Shown here one piece after another: positions 30,681 to 39,684 of a stretch of 39,698 nt of DNA. The stretch lies in NCBI GenBank assembly GCA_013360445.1, contig JABWBP010000080.1:1-39698 (forward strand), written 5' to 3'. Below the pieces are notes generated by a model. The model did not search any database, was not told the DNA's origin, and saw only the letters and a program-made list of their open reading frames with translations. The DNA is from Calditrichaceae bacterium. GTDB lineage: Bacteria > Calditrichota > Calditrichia > RBG-13-44-9 > J075. The first letter of the stretch is position 1; every line of letters begins with the position of its first letter. Both the position numbers and the translations under genes were made by a program.

Positions 30681-32960
30681 TCAATCCAGCAGCGCCTGCA
30701 AGGTTTTGTTGCTGTTGGCCAGGCGCTCGCCTAAGATGCAGGCCACGAATTTATGGAACGACGCGGCGGCCCGGGGATCCGCTTCTTCCATTTTTTTCAA
30801 ATTTTCCGCCGAGAGGTACCATACCGTGCATTGCTGATCGGTAACCACGGAAGCGGTTGCCGGCAGGCCGAGATACATGCCCAACTCCCCGACCACGGTT
30901 CCGGCGCCCATGGTGCGCAGGCGAACGATGCTTCCGCTGGCTTCTTCCAGGCGCACCGTGATCTGGCCGGATTCGATCATGTAAATTCCTACCGGCGGGT
31001 TGCCCTGGCGGATCAGGTAGCTGCCGGGGTCGATTTCCCGTTTCTCGAAGTAGGGGAGGATCCGCGAGGTCAGCAAACGCGCAAATTCCGCAGTTTCGAG
31101 AGGTCGGGAGGATAGGTCTAACATCGCTTCTAAGAATTCGGCGTCATGTTTGTCGAGGCCGCTCTCCCCGGCGGAGGCCGTTAGCGCCAGCAGCATCCGG
31201 TTTTCGCACCACTCCACGCCATGATCCAGATCCGGGAAAATAAGCAGGGATCGCGGGTCTTTTCCGGCCAGCCCCCCGGTCTCGAATTGCCGCTCCAGCG
31301 CAGGAGAAAGGCCGGTGAGCAGCAGGTGGATTCCCAGGGTTTCTTCCAACAGCATTTTCATCTTCGCAAAACTGTTCAGGGCGGAAGAATCCAGCCCGGT
31401 AACCAGGCGAAAATCCAGCACCACAAAGCGCAAAGGCGGCTGGTTGGGATCGTGGGCGCGTTGTTTTACCTGGTCGAGGAGATTGTTGGCGGTGCCAAAG
31501 AAGAGATATCCTTGCAGCTTGAGAATGTAGAGCTGCTCCCCGTGCTCCCGGAGCAGGCGTTGATAAGCGGGCGCGCGGTCAACATTGCTCTGGTAGGTTG
31601 CCCCGGTCAGGGCGTGCTTAATCACGTTGATGCGGCTGTAATTTACCACGAATTCCACCGCGGCAATCAATATCCCCACCGCCATGCCCTGCAAGAAACC
31701 AAACACGCCGATGGTTACCAATATCAGCACCACCAGCAGATATTCGGTGCGGGGAAGCTTGAACCAGCTTTTGTAGAGCCATTCCACCAGGAAAGACAGT
31801 CCCAGGTAAAACAGCAGGCCTCCCAACAACGGCTTGGGAAAGTATGAGGAAATTCCCGCGCCGGATAGCAGGGTTACCCCGCACATTCCCGCGGAGATGA
31901 GAGCGGAAAGGCGGCTGCGGGAGCCGATCCGGTGTCCCAGGGCGGTGAGGCTGAGCGACATGTACCCGGCAGAGCTTCCGCCAAGCCCGGCAAGGAAGTT
32001 TGCCAGGCCGGCGGAGCGCAGTTCCCGGTTGAGATCCACCTCCCGGCGGGCGATCAATTCCAAACCGCTGGAATTCAGCAACAGGGAAATGATACTGATG
32101 AATACAATGGTTCCGATATTGCCCGCCTGGCTGACAATGGCCGGCCAGTTAATGTGCGGCAGGGAGTACAGGGCGGATGGTTGCCAGCTTATGCCTCCTG
32201 TAAATTGCGCCAGCAGCCACCCCTCCTCGCTGGCCCGCTTGAGCGAGGTTCCGGTCAAATAAACGACCAGGTAAAAAAGAACGATGGCGCCGAAGATCAT
32301 CAACGGCATGGTGAGGAAATTGCGGAAACGCCGCAAGGCAAAGAATAACAGGAAGGCGAATGCCAGGCCGGGCAGCCACTTCAGCAGCACCCCGATCTGA
32401 AACAAATCAAAGATTTGGGAGAAGGAGGGTTTGACCCCGGACATGATCCGGATCGCCCCTTTCACGAGTATCCAGCCGGTGCCGGCCAGGAATCCTCCCA
32501 CCACCGGATAAGGGATGAAGCGGATCAGGTTGCCCAGCCGGAACCATCCCAACGCTAACAGGAACAGGCCGGTGAGCAGGGCGGTAAGCGCCATAGCCGC
32601 GACCACGGTAATGAAAACATCGTGCCCGGCTGTGGAAGAGTGCAGCGCCGCGGCAATGCCGGCGGAAATGAGCGCCATGATCGCGGTAGGGGCATCCTGT
32701 GGCGCGGTGACGGTGCCGCGGAAGGAGCTGGTTAGCGCTACTACCGTGCCCATCAGAAACGCGCCGAAGAGCATGAAGCCGATCCCCCGGGCAACGTAAC
32801 CGGACAGGTCGCCGGAAAAGATCAGCGCGGCGTAGGCGCTCTGGAAAATCAGGATTAAAATCCCGTTCACCAGGCCGGCGCTGACGGCGGGCAATATCCA
32901 ATTCAATGGAGACGAATGATGGTCTTCAGATTGCAATTCCTTCTGCTCAGGATTCCTCAT
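30681..32960 (-). CDS. SulP-family anion transporter with STAS and cNMP-binding domains
   Basis: 759 residues. Residues about 20-440 form the SulP membrane domain with about 12-14 hydrophobic segments ('PAVSAGLVNGILILIFQSAY', 'GGFLAGTGWILVKGAI', 'GGSSAGYMSLSLTALGHRIG'). About 460-570 is a STAS domain ('LYILKLQGYLFFGTANNLLD', 'VLDFRLVTGLDSSALNSFAK', the phospho-acceptor-type Ser region). About 620-745 is a cyclic-nucleotide-binding domain ('GIYMIESGQITVRL', 'MGAGTVVGELGMYLGLPATA'). SulP proteins move sulphate, bicarbonate or dicarboxylates. The fused cNMP domain suggests gating by cAMP or a related ligand. The 'VVGELGMYLGLPATASV' loop has the Glu of the phosphate cassette; the usual Arg is replaced, so ligand identity is unsure. 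Confidence 0.92.
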   Translation of the reverse strand: MRNPEQKELQSEDHHSSPLNWILPAVSAGLVNGILILIFQSAYAALIFSGDLSGYVARGIGFMLFGAFLMGTVVALTSSFRGTVTAPQDAPTAIMALISAGIAAALHSSTAGHDVFITVVAAMALTALLTGLFLLALGWFRLGNLIRFIPYPVVGGFLAGTGWILVKGAIRIMSGVKPSFSQIFDLFQIGVLLKWLPGLAFAFLLFFALRRFRNFLTMPLMIFGAIVLFYLVVYLTGTSLKRASEEGWLLAQFTGGISWQPSALYSLPHINWPAIVSQAGNIGTIVFISIISLLLNSSGLELIARREVDLNRELRSAGLANFLAGLGGSSAGYMSLSLTALGHRIGSRSRLSALISAGMCGVTLLSGAGISSYFPKPLLGGLLFYLGLSFLVEWLYKSWFKLPRTEYLLVVLILVTIGVFGFLQGMAVGILIAAVEFVVNYSRINVIKHALTGATYQSNVDRAPAYQRLLREHGEQLYILKLQGYLFFGTANNLLDQVKQRAHDPNQPPLRFVVLDFRLVTGLDSSALNSFAKMKMLLEETLGIHLLLTGLSPALERQFETGGLAGKDPRSLLIFPDLDHGVEWCENRMLLALTASAGESGLDKHDAEFLEAMLDLSSRPLETAEFARLLTSRILPYFEKREIDPGSYLIRQGNPPVGIYMIESGQITVRLEEASGSIVRLRTMGAGTVVGELGMYLGLPATASVVTDQQCTVWYLSAENLKKMEEADPRAAASFHKFVACILGERLANSNKTLQALLD

Positions 32961-33159
32961 GCCCTCTCCCCGGGTTAGGAAAGCAGAATTAACGCAAATC
33001 CGGGGAAAGGTGCAAATAAAAAATGCGCTGTTTTCGGGCCTGATTCATTGCGCCGGTGGTGTTAAACTATCGCCGTAAACGAATGAAGCGGAACATAACC
33101 GGAGCCGCTTCTATTTTGGGACTTTAGCCGACTAACAACCGCCCCGCAGTCCACCCGCT

Positions 33160-33567
33160 TTACAACCATAGCAGCTTCAGCCCGCTGATAATTGCCAAAA
33201 AACAAAATATCCATAACACGATCGGCCCGGAAGCGCCCCGGAATTTGAACCCCAGCGCTTCGAACTCGATCGGCCCGGTCACCGCTTTTAACAATAAAAC
33301 CAGGCAGGCGGCGGAGATTGCCGAGAGCGGAACGCCTAACACCGCGGCAAACTGGCTCTCCAGCACCTTCGCAAACCAGTTATCGGGCGCAGCGGAGCCG
33401 AACGCCGACTGGTAGATGAGAAACCCGAAAAAATAGGCCGCAAACATCGAAGTGCCGATAATGGTAATCCAACTGGCGACTTTGCGGATCAGAGCATCCG
33501 ATTGGGGGTCTGCAGCCGGCTGGTTTTCGTTTCCGGGTTCTATTTGATTTGCGGGAGTAGCCATCAT
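33160..33567 (-). CDS. Small three-TM membrane protein
   Basis: 135 residues starting 'MMATPANQIEPGNENQPAAD'; GGAGG precedes the start. The N-terminal 28 residues are soluble and Pro/Asn/Gln-rich. Hydrophobic segments lie at about 32-55 ('ASWITIIGTSMFAAYFFGFL'), 76-96 ('VLGVPLSAISAACLVLLLKA') and 112-135. A short loop 'GPIEFEALGFKFRGASGPIV' contains 'GFKFRGASG', a motif I have seen in small membrane proteins of unknown function near transporters. It follows the SulP-STAS-cNMP gene in the map (upstream in transcription, about 200 bp away). No function is assigned. Confidence 0.7.
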   Translation of the reverse strand: MMATPANQIEPGNENQPAADPQSDALIRKVASWITIIGTSMFAAYFFGFLIYQSAFGSAAPDNWFAKVLESQFAAVLGVPLSAISAACLVLLLKAVTGPIEFEALGFKFRGASGPIVLWIFCFLAIISGLKLLWL

Positions 33568-33598
33568 GTAATCCTCCGGTGTGGTTAACTGGTTAAAG

Positions 33599-33694
33599 GG
33601 GAGTGGTGAGTGGTAGTTTGGTCAGTCGTAACCGGAGGATAGCACCCCGTTTTATCTCACCACTCCACCACTCTACTACTCACCACTCTACTAT
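33599..33694. repeat. Fold-back repeat of GAGTGGTGAG words
   Basis: GAGTGGTGAGTGGTAGT near 33600 is inverted by words of CTCACCACTC type at 33656-33694. The right arm overlaps the 3' end of the glycosidase gene, whose last residues 'LIVEW' and stop are encoded by it. Confidence 0.75.
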
Positions 33695-36600
33695 TAGCGC
33701 TTTTCTCGAATAACCGGCGGTGTCCTCATCAAACCTAACCGTTAGCTCCCAAACCCGTTCCCCGGGCGCCGGTATTATTTCCCCTCCTTCGGAGCGTTTT
33801 ATGGAAACACCGAAGGTTTTCAAGTAAAAAACTCCCCGCCCTCCGCTTTTCCCTTCCAATGTGATGTGATAGCGATTTCCCTCTAATCGTGTATTGATGA
33901 TCCGGTATCCCTGCGACGAATCGCCCGGCTGCGGCTGCGCTACTAACGGAACCATTCCGATTCCCCCGCGATGACGAAGCTGCACCGTCGCAGTGTTCTC
34001 CAGGGTAAATGAAACCGCTGCCGCCAACAAGCCCCGCGGACCCCGCTGGCTCAATGGCTGCAATTTTCCAGCGATTTCGATAGCGGTAATCTCCATTCCC
34101 TCCGGGATTTCCGGCTGCAAATCTATGCTAATCGCCCGGCCTTCCCGCAGCGCCAATTGGTACGTGGTCAGATTCTTTTCCCGCCGGAATTCCAGGTCGA
34201 TCACCGCCCCGCCCACCCGGATATTCTTCACCGCGGCGCGATCCCAGTGCAGGGGAAAGCGCGGCTTCAGGCCGAGGCGGTTCCGCGGGGCGTCTGCTTC
34301 GATGCCGGCCATCCCGCTCAACGCCGGGTGCAGCACGTTGGTCTCCGACCAGCACTGGTGCGGGCACACCCCCGCGGGGCGATATTCCGTTCCGTGCATC
34401 ACCTCTTCCACGTAGCCTAACCCCCAGCAGCGATAAATCAGCAGGTTGTTCATGATCCGGGTAAAACCCTGCACCGAGCGCCCGTATTGATACTCCGCCA
34501 GCCCCGCCCAGCCGGTAAACAGCGGCCACACACTGCCGTAGTGGTAGCCGGTGGGATTGAAATAGGGCGAATCCGCGCCGATGATGCGAATGCCCCAGTC
34601 GGGGCTGAAGCCGTTGCCGGCCCATTCCTCCAACATACGCCCGGTTTTCTCTTCTTCTACAAGGTTGAACGCCAACAAAACCGCCGGGAGCACGGTGCGG
34701 GATTCCTCATAACTGCCGTCAACCCTTTTGCCGTAATTCAAAAAGCGGGTTTCTTCATTCCAGAAACCGCGGTGGATGATTTCCACCACCTTCTCCGCAT
34801 CGCGCCGGTATTGATTGGCCAGCGCGGTTTCGCCCACCTGCGCGGCGATAAACGCGGCGCTTTTCAGCGCCTCCGCCCAGCAACCGGCCATGTACAGGGT
34901 AACGTGGGCGCCGTAGAGCTTGCCGCCCTCGATCCAGCCGTGCCCCACGTTGGTATTTTCGATCAGCCCGTCGCCGTCGGTATCGGTAGAATACATGAAA
35001 TCCAGGGCTTTTTTGAGCGAAGGCCACAGGGTTCGGATGAATTCCTGGTCGCCGGTCGAAGACTCCTTCGGAGAGGCTCGCAGGTAGTGCGCCGCCAGCA
35101 CTAAGTAGAGCGGGGTGGAATCCGCGGCGTCGTAGTGCGACGCGCCGCTGCTGGTCAGCTCGTGGAGGATTTTACCGTCGATGTCCTGGAATTTGGCGAA
35201 GAACTGCAACTGCGCCTTCACCTGCTCGAATTCCCCGTAAGCCGTTAGCGCGAACCCCGACCACGCCCCGTCTCGCCCGAAATACCAGCCGTAGCCCGGC
35301 CGCCCGTTGACGCGATGCCCGCCGTCCCACCCCCGGCTGGTGGGGCCGAAACCGGCCATCAACGCGCTGCCCAGATCGGGAGTGTTCACGAAAAAGCGGT
35401 CCGTGGCTGCCAGCGCCCATTGGTAGCCCTCGTTGAATACTGAATCCGGTGAAATAATCGTGGTTTTTGTCGCCAGCAGATTCTGATAATGCGAGGCCGC
35501 CCGGTTGTAAGCATCAAGAGGGTTTGCCAGCAGCTCCCGGTAGGCCTGTTCCGCCTCCGCCAGCCCCCGGTTGGTTCCGGCGACGGCAAAATTGAGGGTG
35601 TAATCGTTCCCGGCATTCAAATCGAAGCGCATGACGGCGTAAACCTGGTTCTCCGCGGTTTCTTTGCCCTGGAACTGTTGGAAATCCCTCCCTTCTGGCC
35701 CGGAGCGCCACTCGATATCGACAAACTGCCCCTGCAAATGGGCGGAAGGTTCCACGTCGCCGCCGATGAGGCAGTAAAAATCCCCGCTGCGATCTTTGAC
35801 GTGAAGCGCATTCAACCCGGCGTCATAGGCGTAATAGAGGCTGCCCAGGGTGTTTTCCCGGTAGGGCCACATCCAGCGCAAATCGCAGTGGAATTTGAGC
35901 AGCAGGGAGAGCGGCTGAGAAGAATCCGTGGAAACGTGTAGCAAACCGCCGGGCTGCTCCTGCGCGGCGAATACGATTTGGGTGATCGTTCCCCAACCGG
36001 TCTCATACACCTGGGCGACCGCTTCCGGGCGGATTTCCACTTTCGCGGGCAGGTCTTTCAGCCAGGCGACGGAATCGCCCTCGATGACGCCGATTTGCAA
36101 ATCCCGCAGCACCCGGAAGGGGTGCACCCACACTTCGTCGATCTCCCCGGTCTCCTTGCCCATGATCAGGCAGCGCCGCCCCGCGGTTTCGGTATAGTTT
36201 TCCGTGGCCGGTTCGCGGGTGAGCAGCAGGGGAGAGGTTTGCCGGGCCGAGAGGCGGCGGTTTTGCCCGGGTTGCAGCGGCGGGGAAGAGATCGCAAACG
36301 ATTGCGGCTTCAATTCATCGAAAATCCAATAGGTCGGCGCAGCGGATGGCGCCTGGCCGGCGAGATAGCGCAGCGTCTCGCCGATGAAGCTCTCCAGGTG
36401 CAGGCGCAGCAGGTTCTGCTTTTCGAAGTGCACGTAGCCGCCCACAGCCAGAATTTTCCCCGCCCCGGCAGCGTATTCGATCAACAGTTTGCTGTCCGGG
36501 TTAACGGTGATGTAGGATTTATCCACCCCGGCGACTTTCCCCTCCTTTGGCCAGTTATCATCGAAATAGCCGACGCGGGTTTCGCTATGGTCTTCCGGCG

Positions 36601-37162
36601 CGTTCCAGATGTACCCGCCCCCGAACAGCGAAGCCAGTACCGGATGCCCGCGAAACCCCTGGAAACCGTGCTTGCGCCCGAATCCCCGGTTGGTGATCTC
36701 GATGGCGTGCTCCTCCGGCCGGCGGGACTCGATGCCGAGGTCGTTGGGCAGGTAGGCAGCGTAGTGGGTGAGCAGCAGGCTGCCGCCGGCTTCAAAGTAC
36801 GATTTCAAATGTCGCAATTGTTCGAGCTGTTTTTTCCACTTTCGATACGCGGAAGCGCCGGGGATATGCACCCATACGGCCTGGCAGTTTGCCAGCGCCG
36901 CCGCCGATTTGATTTCGGCCAGGAAAATCTGCTGCGCAGCCAGCTCTTTTTGCGATTCCAGCCAGTGGAGGATAGCGGAATCGCTTTCGGAGGGAGTTTT
37001 TTCGAGCATCAGGTACCCGATCAGGGGAGCTTTGTCGAGGGCGCCCCGGGGCGTTGCGGAAGAGGAGGGCATATCGCGATCTCCTTTTGCGAAGGTGATG
37101 GTAAGGAAGAGATGCAGGAACATCCAGAAAATTAACCTACCGTTCAGTGGGAAGAACCGCAT
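33680..37162 (-). CDS. Large exported (alpha/alpha)6 glycosidase, amylo-1,6-glucosidase-like
   Basis: 1160 residues. GGAGA precedes the ATG at 37162, and the signal peptide (about 1-26) ends 'TITFAKG'. Residues about 45-270 form a ThuA/GATase-like domain ('YLMLEKTPSESDSAILHWLE', 'YFEAGGSLLLTHYAAYLPN', 'GHPVLASLFGGGYIW'). A beta region follows. About 580-1010 is an (alpha/alpha)6 barrel with 'RPGYGWYFGRDGAWSGFAL', 'HYDAADSTPLYLVLAAHYL', 'DTDGDGLIENTNVGHGWIEG', 'GSVWPLFTGWAGLAEYQYG' and 'GVCPHQCWSETNVLHPAL'. This matches the GDE_C (debranching) clan, GH63/GH133-like. 'YFGRDG' and 'SVWP' line the likely active site. It probably acts on alpha-glucans or glycosides outside the cell; exact specificity is unknown. 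Confidence 0.82.
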   Translation of the reverse strand: MRFFPLNGRLIFWMFLHLFLTITFAKGDRDMPSSSATPRGALDKAPLIGYLMLEKTPSESDSAILHWLESQKELAAQQIFLAEIKSAAALANCQAVWVHIPGASAYRKWKKQLEQLRHLKSYFEAGGSLLLTHYAAYLPNDLGIESRRPEEHAIEITNRGFGRKHGFQGFRGHPVLASLFGGGYIWNAPEDHSETRVGYFDDNWPKEGKVAGVDKSYITVNPDSKLLIEYAAGAGKILAVGGYVHFEKQNLLRLHLESFIGETLRYLAGQAPSAAPTYWIFDELKPQSFAISSPPLQPGQNRRLSARQTSPLLLTREPATENYTETAGRRCLIMGKETGEIDEVWVHPFRVLRDLQIGVIEGDSVAWLKDLPAKVEIRPEAVAQVYETGWGTITQIVFAAQEQPGGLLHVSTDSSQPLSLLLKFHCDLRWMWPYRENTLGSLYYAYDAGLNALHVKDRSGDFYCLIGGDVEPSAHLQGQFVDIEWRSGPEGRDFQQFQGKETAENQVYAVMRFDLNAGNDYTLNFAVAGTNRGLAEAEQAYRELLANPLDAYNRAASHYQNLLATKTTIISPDSVFNEGYQWALAATDRFFVNTPDLGSALMAGFGPTSRGWDGGHRVNGRPGYGWYFGRDGAWSGFALTAYGEFEQVKAQLQFFAKFQDIDGKILHELTSSGASHYDAADSTPLYLVLAAHYLRASPKESSTGDQEFIRTLWPSLKKALDFMYSTDTDGDGLIENTNVGHGWIEGGKLYGAHVTLYMAGCWAEALKSAAFIAAQVGETALANQYRRDAEKVVEIIHRGFWNEETRFLNYGKRVDGSYEESRTVLPAVLLAFNLVEEEKTGRMLEEWAGNGFSPDWGIRIIGADSPYFNPTGYHYGSVWPLFTGWAGLAEYQYGRSVQGFTRIMNNLLIYRCWGLGYVEEVMHGTEYRPAGVCPHQCWSETNVLHPALSGMAGIEADAPRNRLGLKPRFPLHWDRAAVKNIRVGGAVIDLEFRREKNLTTYQLALREGRAISIDLQPEIPEGMEITAIEIAGKLQPLSQRGPRGLLAAAVSFTLENTATVQLRHRGGIGMVPLVAQPQPGDSSQGYRIINTRLEGNRYHITLEGKSGGRGVFYLKTFGVSIKRSEGGEIIPAPGERVWELTVRFDEDTAGYSRKALIVEW

Positions 37163-37207
37163 CGAATCTCCATTCTGGGGAAATATAAACCATGCCGGGC
37201 GAAGGAG

Positions 37208-37331
37208 GTGTTAGACGCGCAGGATCGCTGCGGGCTGCTGCGCTACAGGGAGCCGGGCGGGGGGCAGACCGCATTTGGCGAGGAATTCACCCTCTACGCA
37301 AAGCAAACCTGGTTGGTGCACACCCCCTCAG
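37208..37331 (+). pseudogene. Coding-like relic between glycosidase and dcp genes
   Basis: The plus-strand frame from GTG 37208 is open for about 60 codons and reads like real protein ('CGLLRYREPGGGQTAFGEEF', 'TLYAKQTWLVHTP') before running into the antisense of the next gene. It has no credible start or end of its own. It may be the stump of a deleted gene. No family is recognisable, and the call is weak. Confidence 0.3.
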
Positions 37332-39428
37332 CTAATTCAATCCTCTTCTTTCCAGCAACGGTTCAATATTCGGATCTGCGCCTCTGAAGCGCTTGTATAA
37401 CACCATGGGGTCTTCCGTGTCGCCTTTGGCGAGAATATTGTTGCGGAAAGCCTGCGCGGTTTCCCGGTCGAACAGGCTGGTCTCTTTAAACGCCTGGAAG
37501 GCATCGGCGTCGAGCACTTCCGCCCAGATGTAGCTGTAATACCCGGCGGAATACCCCCCGGCGAAGATATGCCGGAAATAAGTGCTGCGGTAGCGGGTCA
37601 CAATCTCCGGCATTAAACCGATTTTATTCAAGCTTGCTTCTTCAAAGCTGTTGCAATCTTTTTCCAGCGGTTCCGTTAAGGTGTGCCAATCCATATCCAA
37701 ATAAGCGGCCGCCAAATATTCCACCGTGGCAAATCCCTGGTTGAACTTGCCGGCATTGCGTAATTTTTGAATCAATTCATCGGGAATCGGCTCCCCGGTT
37801 TGATAATGTTTGGCGTACATTTTTAGCATTTCCGGTTCGGAGGCCCAGTTTTCCATGATCTGGGATGGCAACTCCACAAAATCGCGGGGCACATCGGTGC
37901 CGGAGAGTTCCTCATAGGTGCATTGGGAGAGTAACCCGTGAAGCGCATGGCCAAATTCATGGAACAGGGTATTTGCTTCCTCAAAACTGATCAATGCAGG
38001 AGTGTCGCCGGTCGGTTTAGTGAAGTTGCCCACGTTGCAGATTACCGGCGTTACCATATTGCCGCCGCGGTTGGATTGCTTACGAAGCGCGGTCATCCAG
38101 GCGCCGCCGCGTTTGCTGGCCCGGGGATAATAATCGGTGTATAAAACACCGATATGGGATCCGTCGGCCTCTTTGACTTCAAAAACCTCCACATCGGGGT
38201 GATATTGGGGAATATCCTCCCGTTTGCTGAAGGTAATGCCGTATAGCCTGGAGGCCAGATCAAAAACGCCCTGGCGGACATTGGCAAGCTGGAAGTACGG
38301 CCGGAGCTGTTCTTCATCGAGGTCGTACTTTGCCTTTTTAACTTTCTCGGCGTAGTACCACCAATCCCAGGGCTGGAGTTTAAAATCATTCCCTTCGGCG
38401 TAAATCATCTTCTGCATGTCCGCGGCTTCTTTTTGCGCGACTTTTAAAGCCGGCTCCCAGAGTTGATCCAGCAGTTCATAAACCTTTTCCGGAGTTTTGG
38501 CCATGTTTTCTTCCAGCACAAAATGCGCATGGGTTTCGTAGCCCAGCAAATTTGCCTTTTCTACCCGCAGCGCGGCAATCCGGGAGGCAATTTTTTTGTT
38601 ATCAAACTCGTTGTCGTTATCGCCTACATTGATAGAAGCCTTGAAAATTTTCTCCCGCAACTCCCGTTTGGGGGAGTATTGAAGGAACGGAATCATGCTG
38701 GGTTTGTGAATGGTAAACACCCATTTGCCTTCATGGCCGCGTTCCTTTGCAGCTTCTGCGGCGGCGGAGATAACGTTTTCCGGCAAGCCCGCCAGGTCTT
38801 CCTGATTATCAACCACCATCGCGAAATTATTGGTCTCCTTCAACACATTATTGCCGAATGTCAGGGTCAGTTTGGAAAGTTCTTCGTTGATTTCCCGTAA
38901 ACGCACTTTTTTCGCCTCGTCCAGGTTGGCGCCGCCGCGAACAAATGCCTTGTATCCCTTTTCCAGCAAGCGGTACTGTTCACTGTTCAGGTTGAGATCC
39001 TCCCGCTGCTCATAAACAGTTTTGAACTGCTCAAACAGCTTTTCGTTGAGCAGAATATCATCCTGGTGTTTGGATAACAGCGGGGCAACTTCTTCCGCTA
39101 TGCTTTGCATGGCGTCGTTGGTATGGGCGGAATGCAGGCTGTAAAACACGTTGCTGACCCGGGTGAGCATTGCCCCGCTTTTTTCCAGCGCCTCCACGGT
39201 ATTCGCGAATGTCGGCGCTTCCGCATTATTAACGATGGCTTCAATTTCCGCCTGGTGCTGCTTCATTCCCTCTTTAAAAGCAGGCAGGTAATGTTCCTCT
39301 TTGATTTTATCAAAGGGCGGAACCTGGAATGGAGTGTCGTATTCGCTGTAGAAGGGATTCTGTTCCGTTTTGGAACAAGCCCAGAGCATCAGCCCGGCGA
39401 AGAGGAGTAACAAGGTAGGAATTTTCAT
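37332..39428 (-). CDS. dcp: Peptidyl-dipeptidase Dcp-like M3 metallopeptidase, lipoprotein
   Basis: 698 residues. AAAGG precedes the ATG at 39428, and the lipobox 'GLMLWAC' makes it a lipoprotein (C18). The M3 catalytic motif is 'NTLFHEFGHALHGLL' (H490, E491, H494), with E519 in 'DFVELPSQIMENW' as third zinc ligand. The C-terminal 'FAGGYSAGYYSYIWAEVLDA' is the substrate-binding region shared by Dcp and oligopeptidase A. Bacteroidota-type Dcp lipoproteins release dipeptides from C-termini of peptides in the periplasm. Length and motifs match the family well. No operon partner is visible within the window. Confidence 0.93.
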   Translation of the reverse strand: MKIPTLLLLFAGLMLWACSKTEQNPFYSEYDTPFQVPPFDKIKEEHYLPAFKEGMKQHQAEIEAIVNNAEAPTFANTVEALEKSGAMLTRVSNVFYSLHSAHTNDAMQSIAEEVAPLLSKHQDDILLNEKLFEQFKTVYEQREDLNLNSEQYRLLEKGYKAFVRGGANLDEAKKVRLREINEELSKLTLTFGNNVLKETNNFAMVVDNQEDLAGLPENVISAAAEAAKERGHEGKWVFTIHKPSMIPFLQYSPKRELREKIFKASINVGDNDNEFDNKKIASRIAALRVEKANLLGYETHAHFVLEENMAKTPEKVYELLDQLWEPALKVAQKEAADMQKMIYAEGNDFKLQPWDWWYYAEKVKKAKYDLDEEQLRPYFQLANVRQGVFDLASRLYGITFSKREDIPQYHPDVEVFEVKEADGSHIGVLYTDYYPRASKRGGAWMTALRKQSNRGGNMVTPVICNVGNFTKPTGDTPALISFEEANTLFHEFGHALHGLLSQCTYEELSGTDVPRDFVELPSQIMENWASEPEMLKMYAKHYQTGEPIPDELIQKLRNAGKFNQGFATVEYLAAAYLDMDWHTLTEPLEKDCNSFEEASLNKIGLMPEIVTRYRSTYFRHIFAGGYSAGYYSYIWAEVLDADAFQAFKETSLFDRETAQAFRNNILAKGDTEDPMVLYKRFRGADPNIEPLLERRGLN

Positions 39429-39585
39429 ATTTCAGTTACCTTTTTGTTTGGTTGAACATGGTAAATTTAGCGATCCTTTCGTACAGGGCTAAGTTTAAAC
39501 ATTTGCAATGGTTAAAATCAAACCCGTTTTAAATTCGATAGATATTTTTGGGTAGTCCCCCTCTATGGTGTTGCTATGATTTTTT

Positions 39586-39684
39586 AACCGCAGAGGACAC
39601 AAAGGTCGCAGAGAAGATAAAACAGTTCTTCAAAAATACATTTCCCCCCGGCGTAACTCCGCGCTCTCCGCGCTCTCTGCGGTT
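39586..39684. repeat. Fold-back repeat with AACCGCAGAG ends
   Basis: AACCGCAGAGGACACAAAGG (from 39586) and, inverted, the right arm ending CTCTGCGGTT (39684) enclose about 45 bases. GCAGAG words fill the arms, as in the CACAGAG words of the elements at 1111 and 21820. The 270-bp end gap holds nothing else recognisable. Confidence 0.8.

Noticed and set aside
35978-37135. Long plus-strand open frame opposite the glycosidase gene (385 codons)
   Set aside because: Antisense shadow of a GC-rich gene with clear domains on the minus strand; no ribosome site or recognisable protein.
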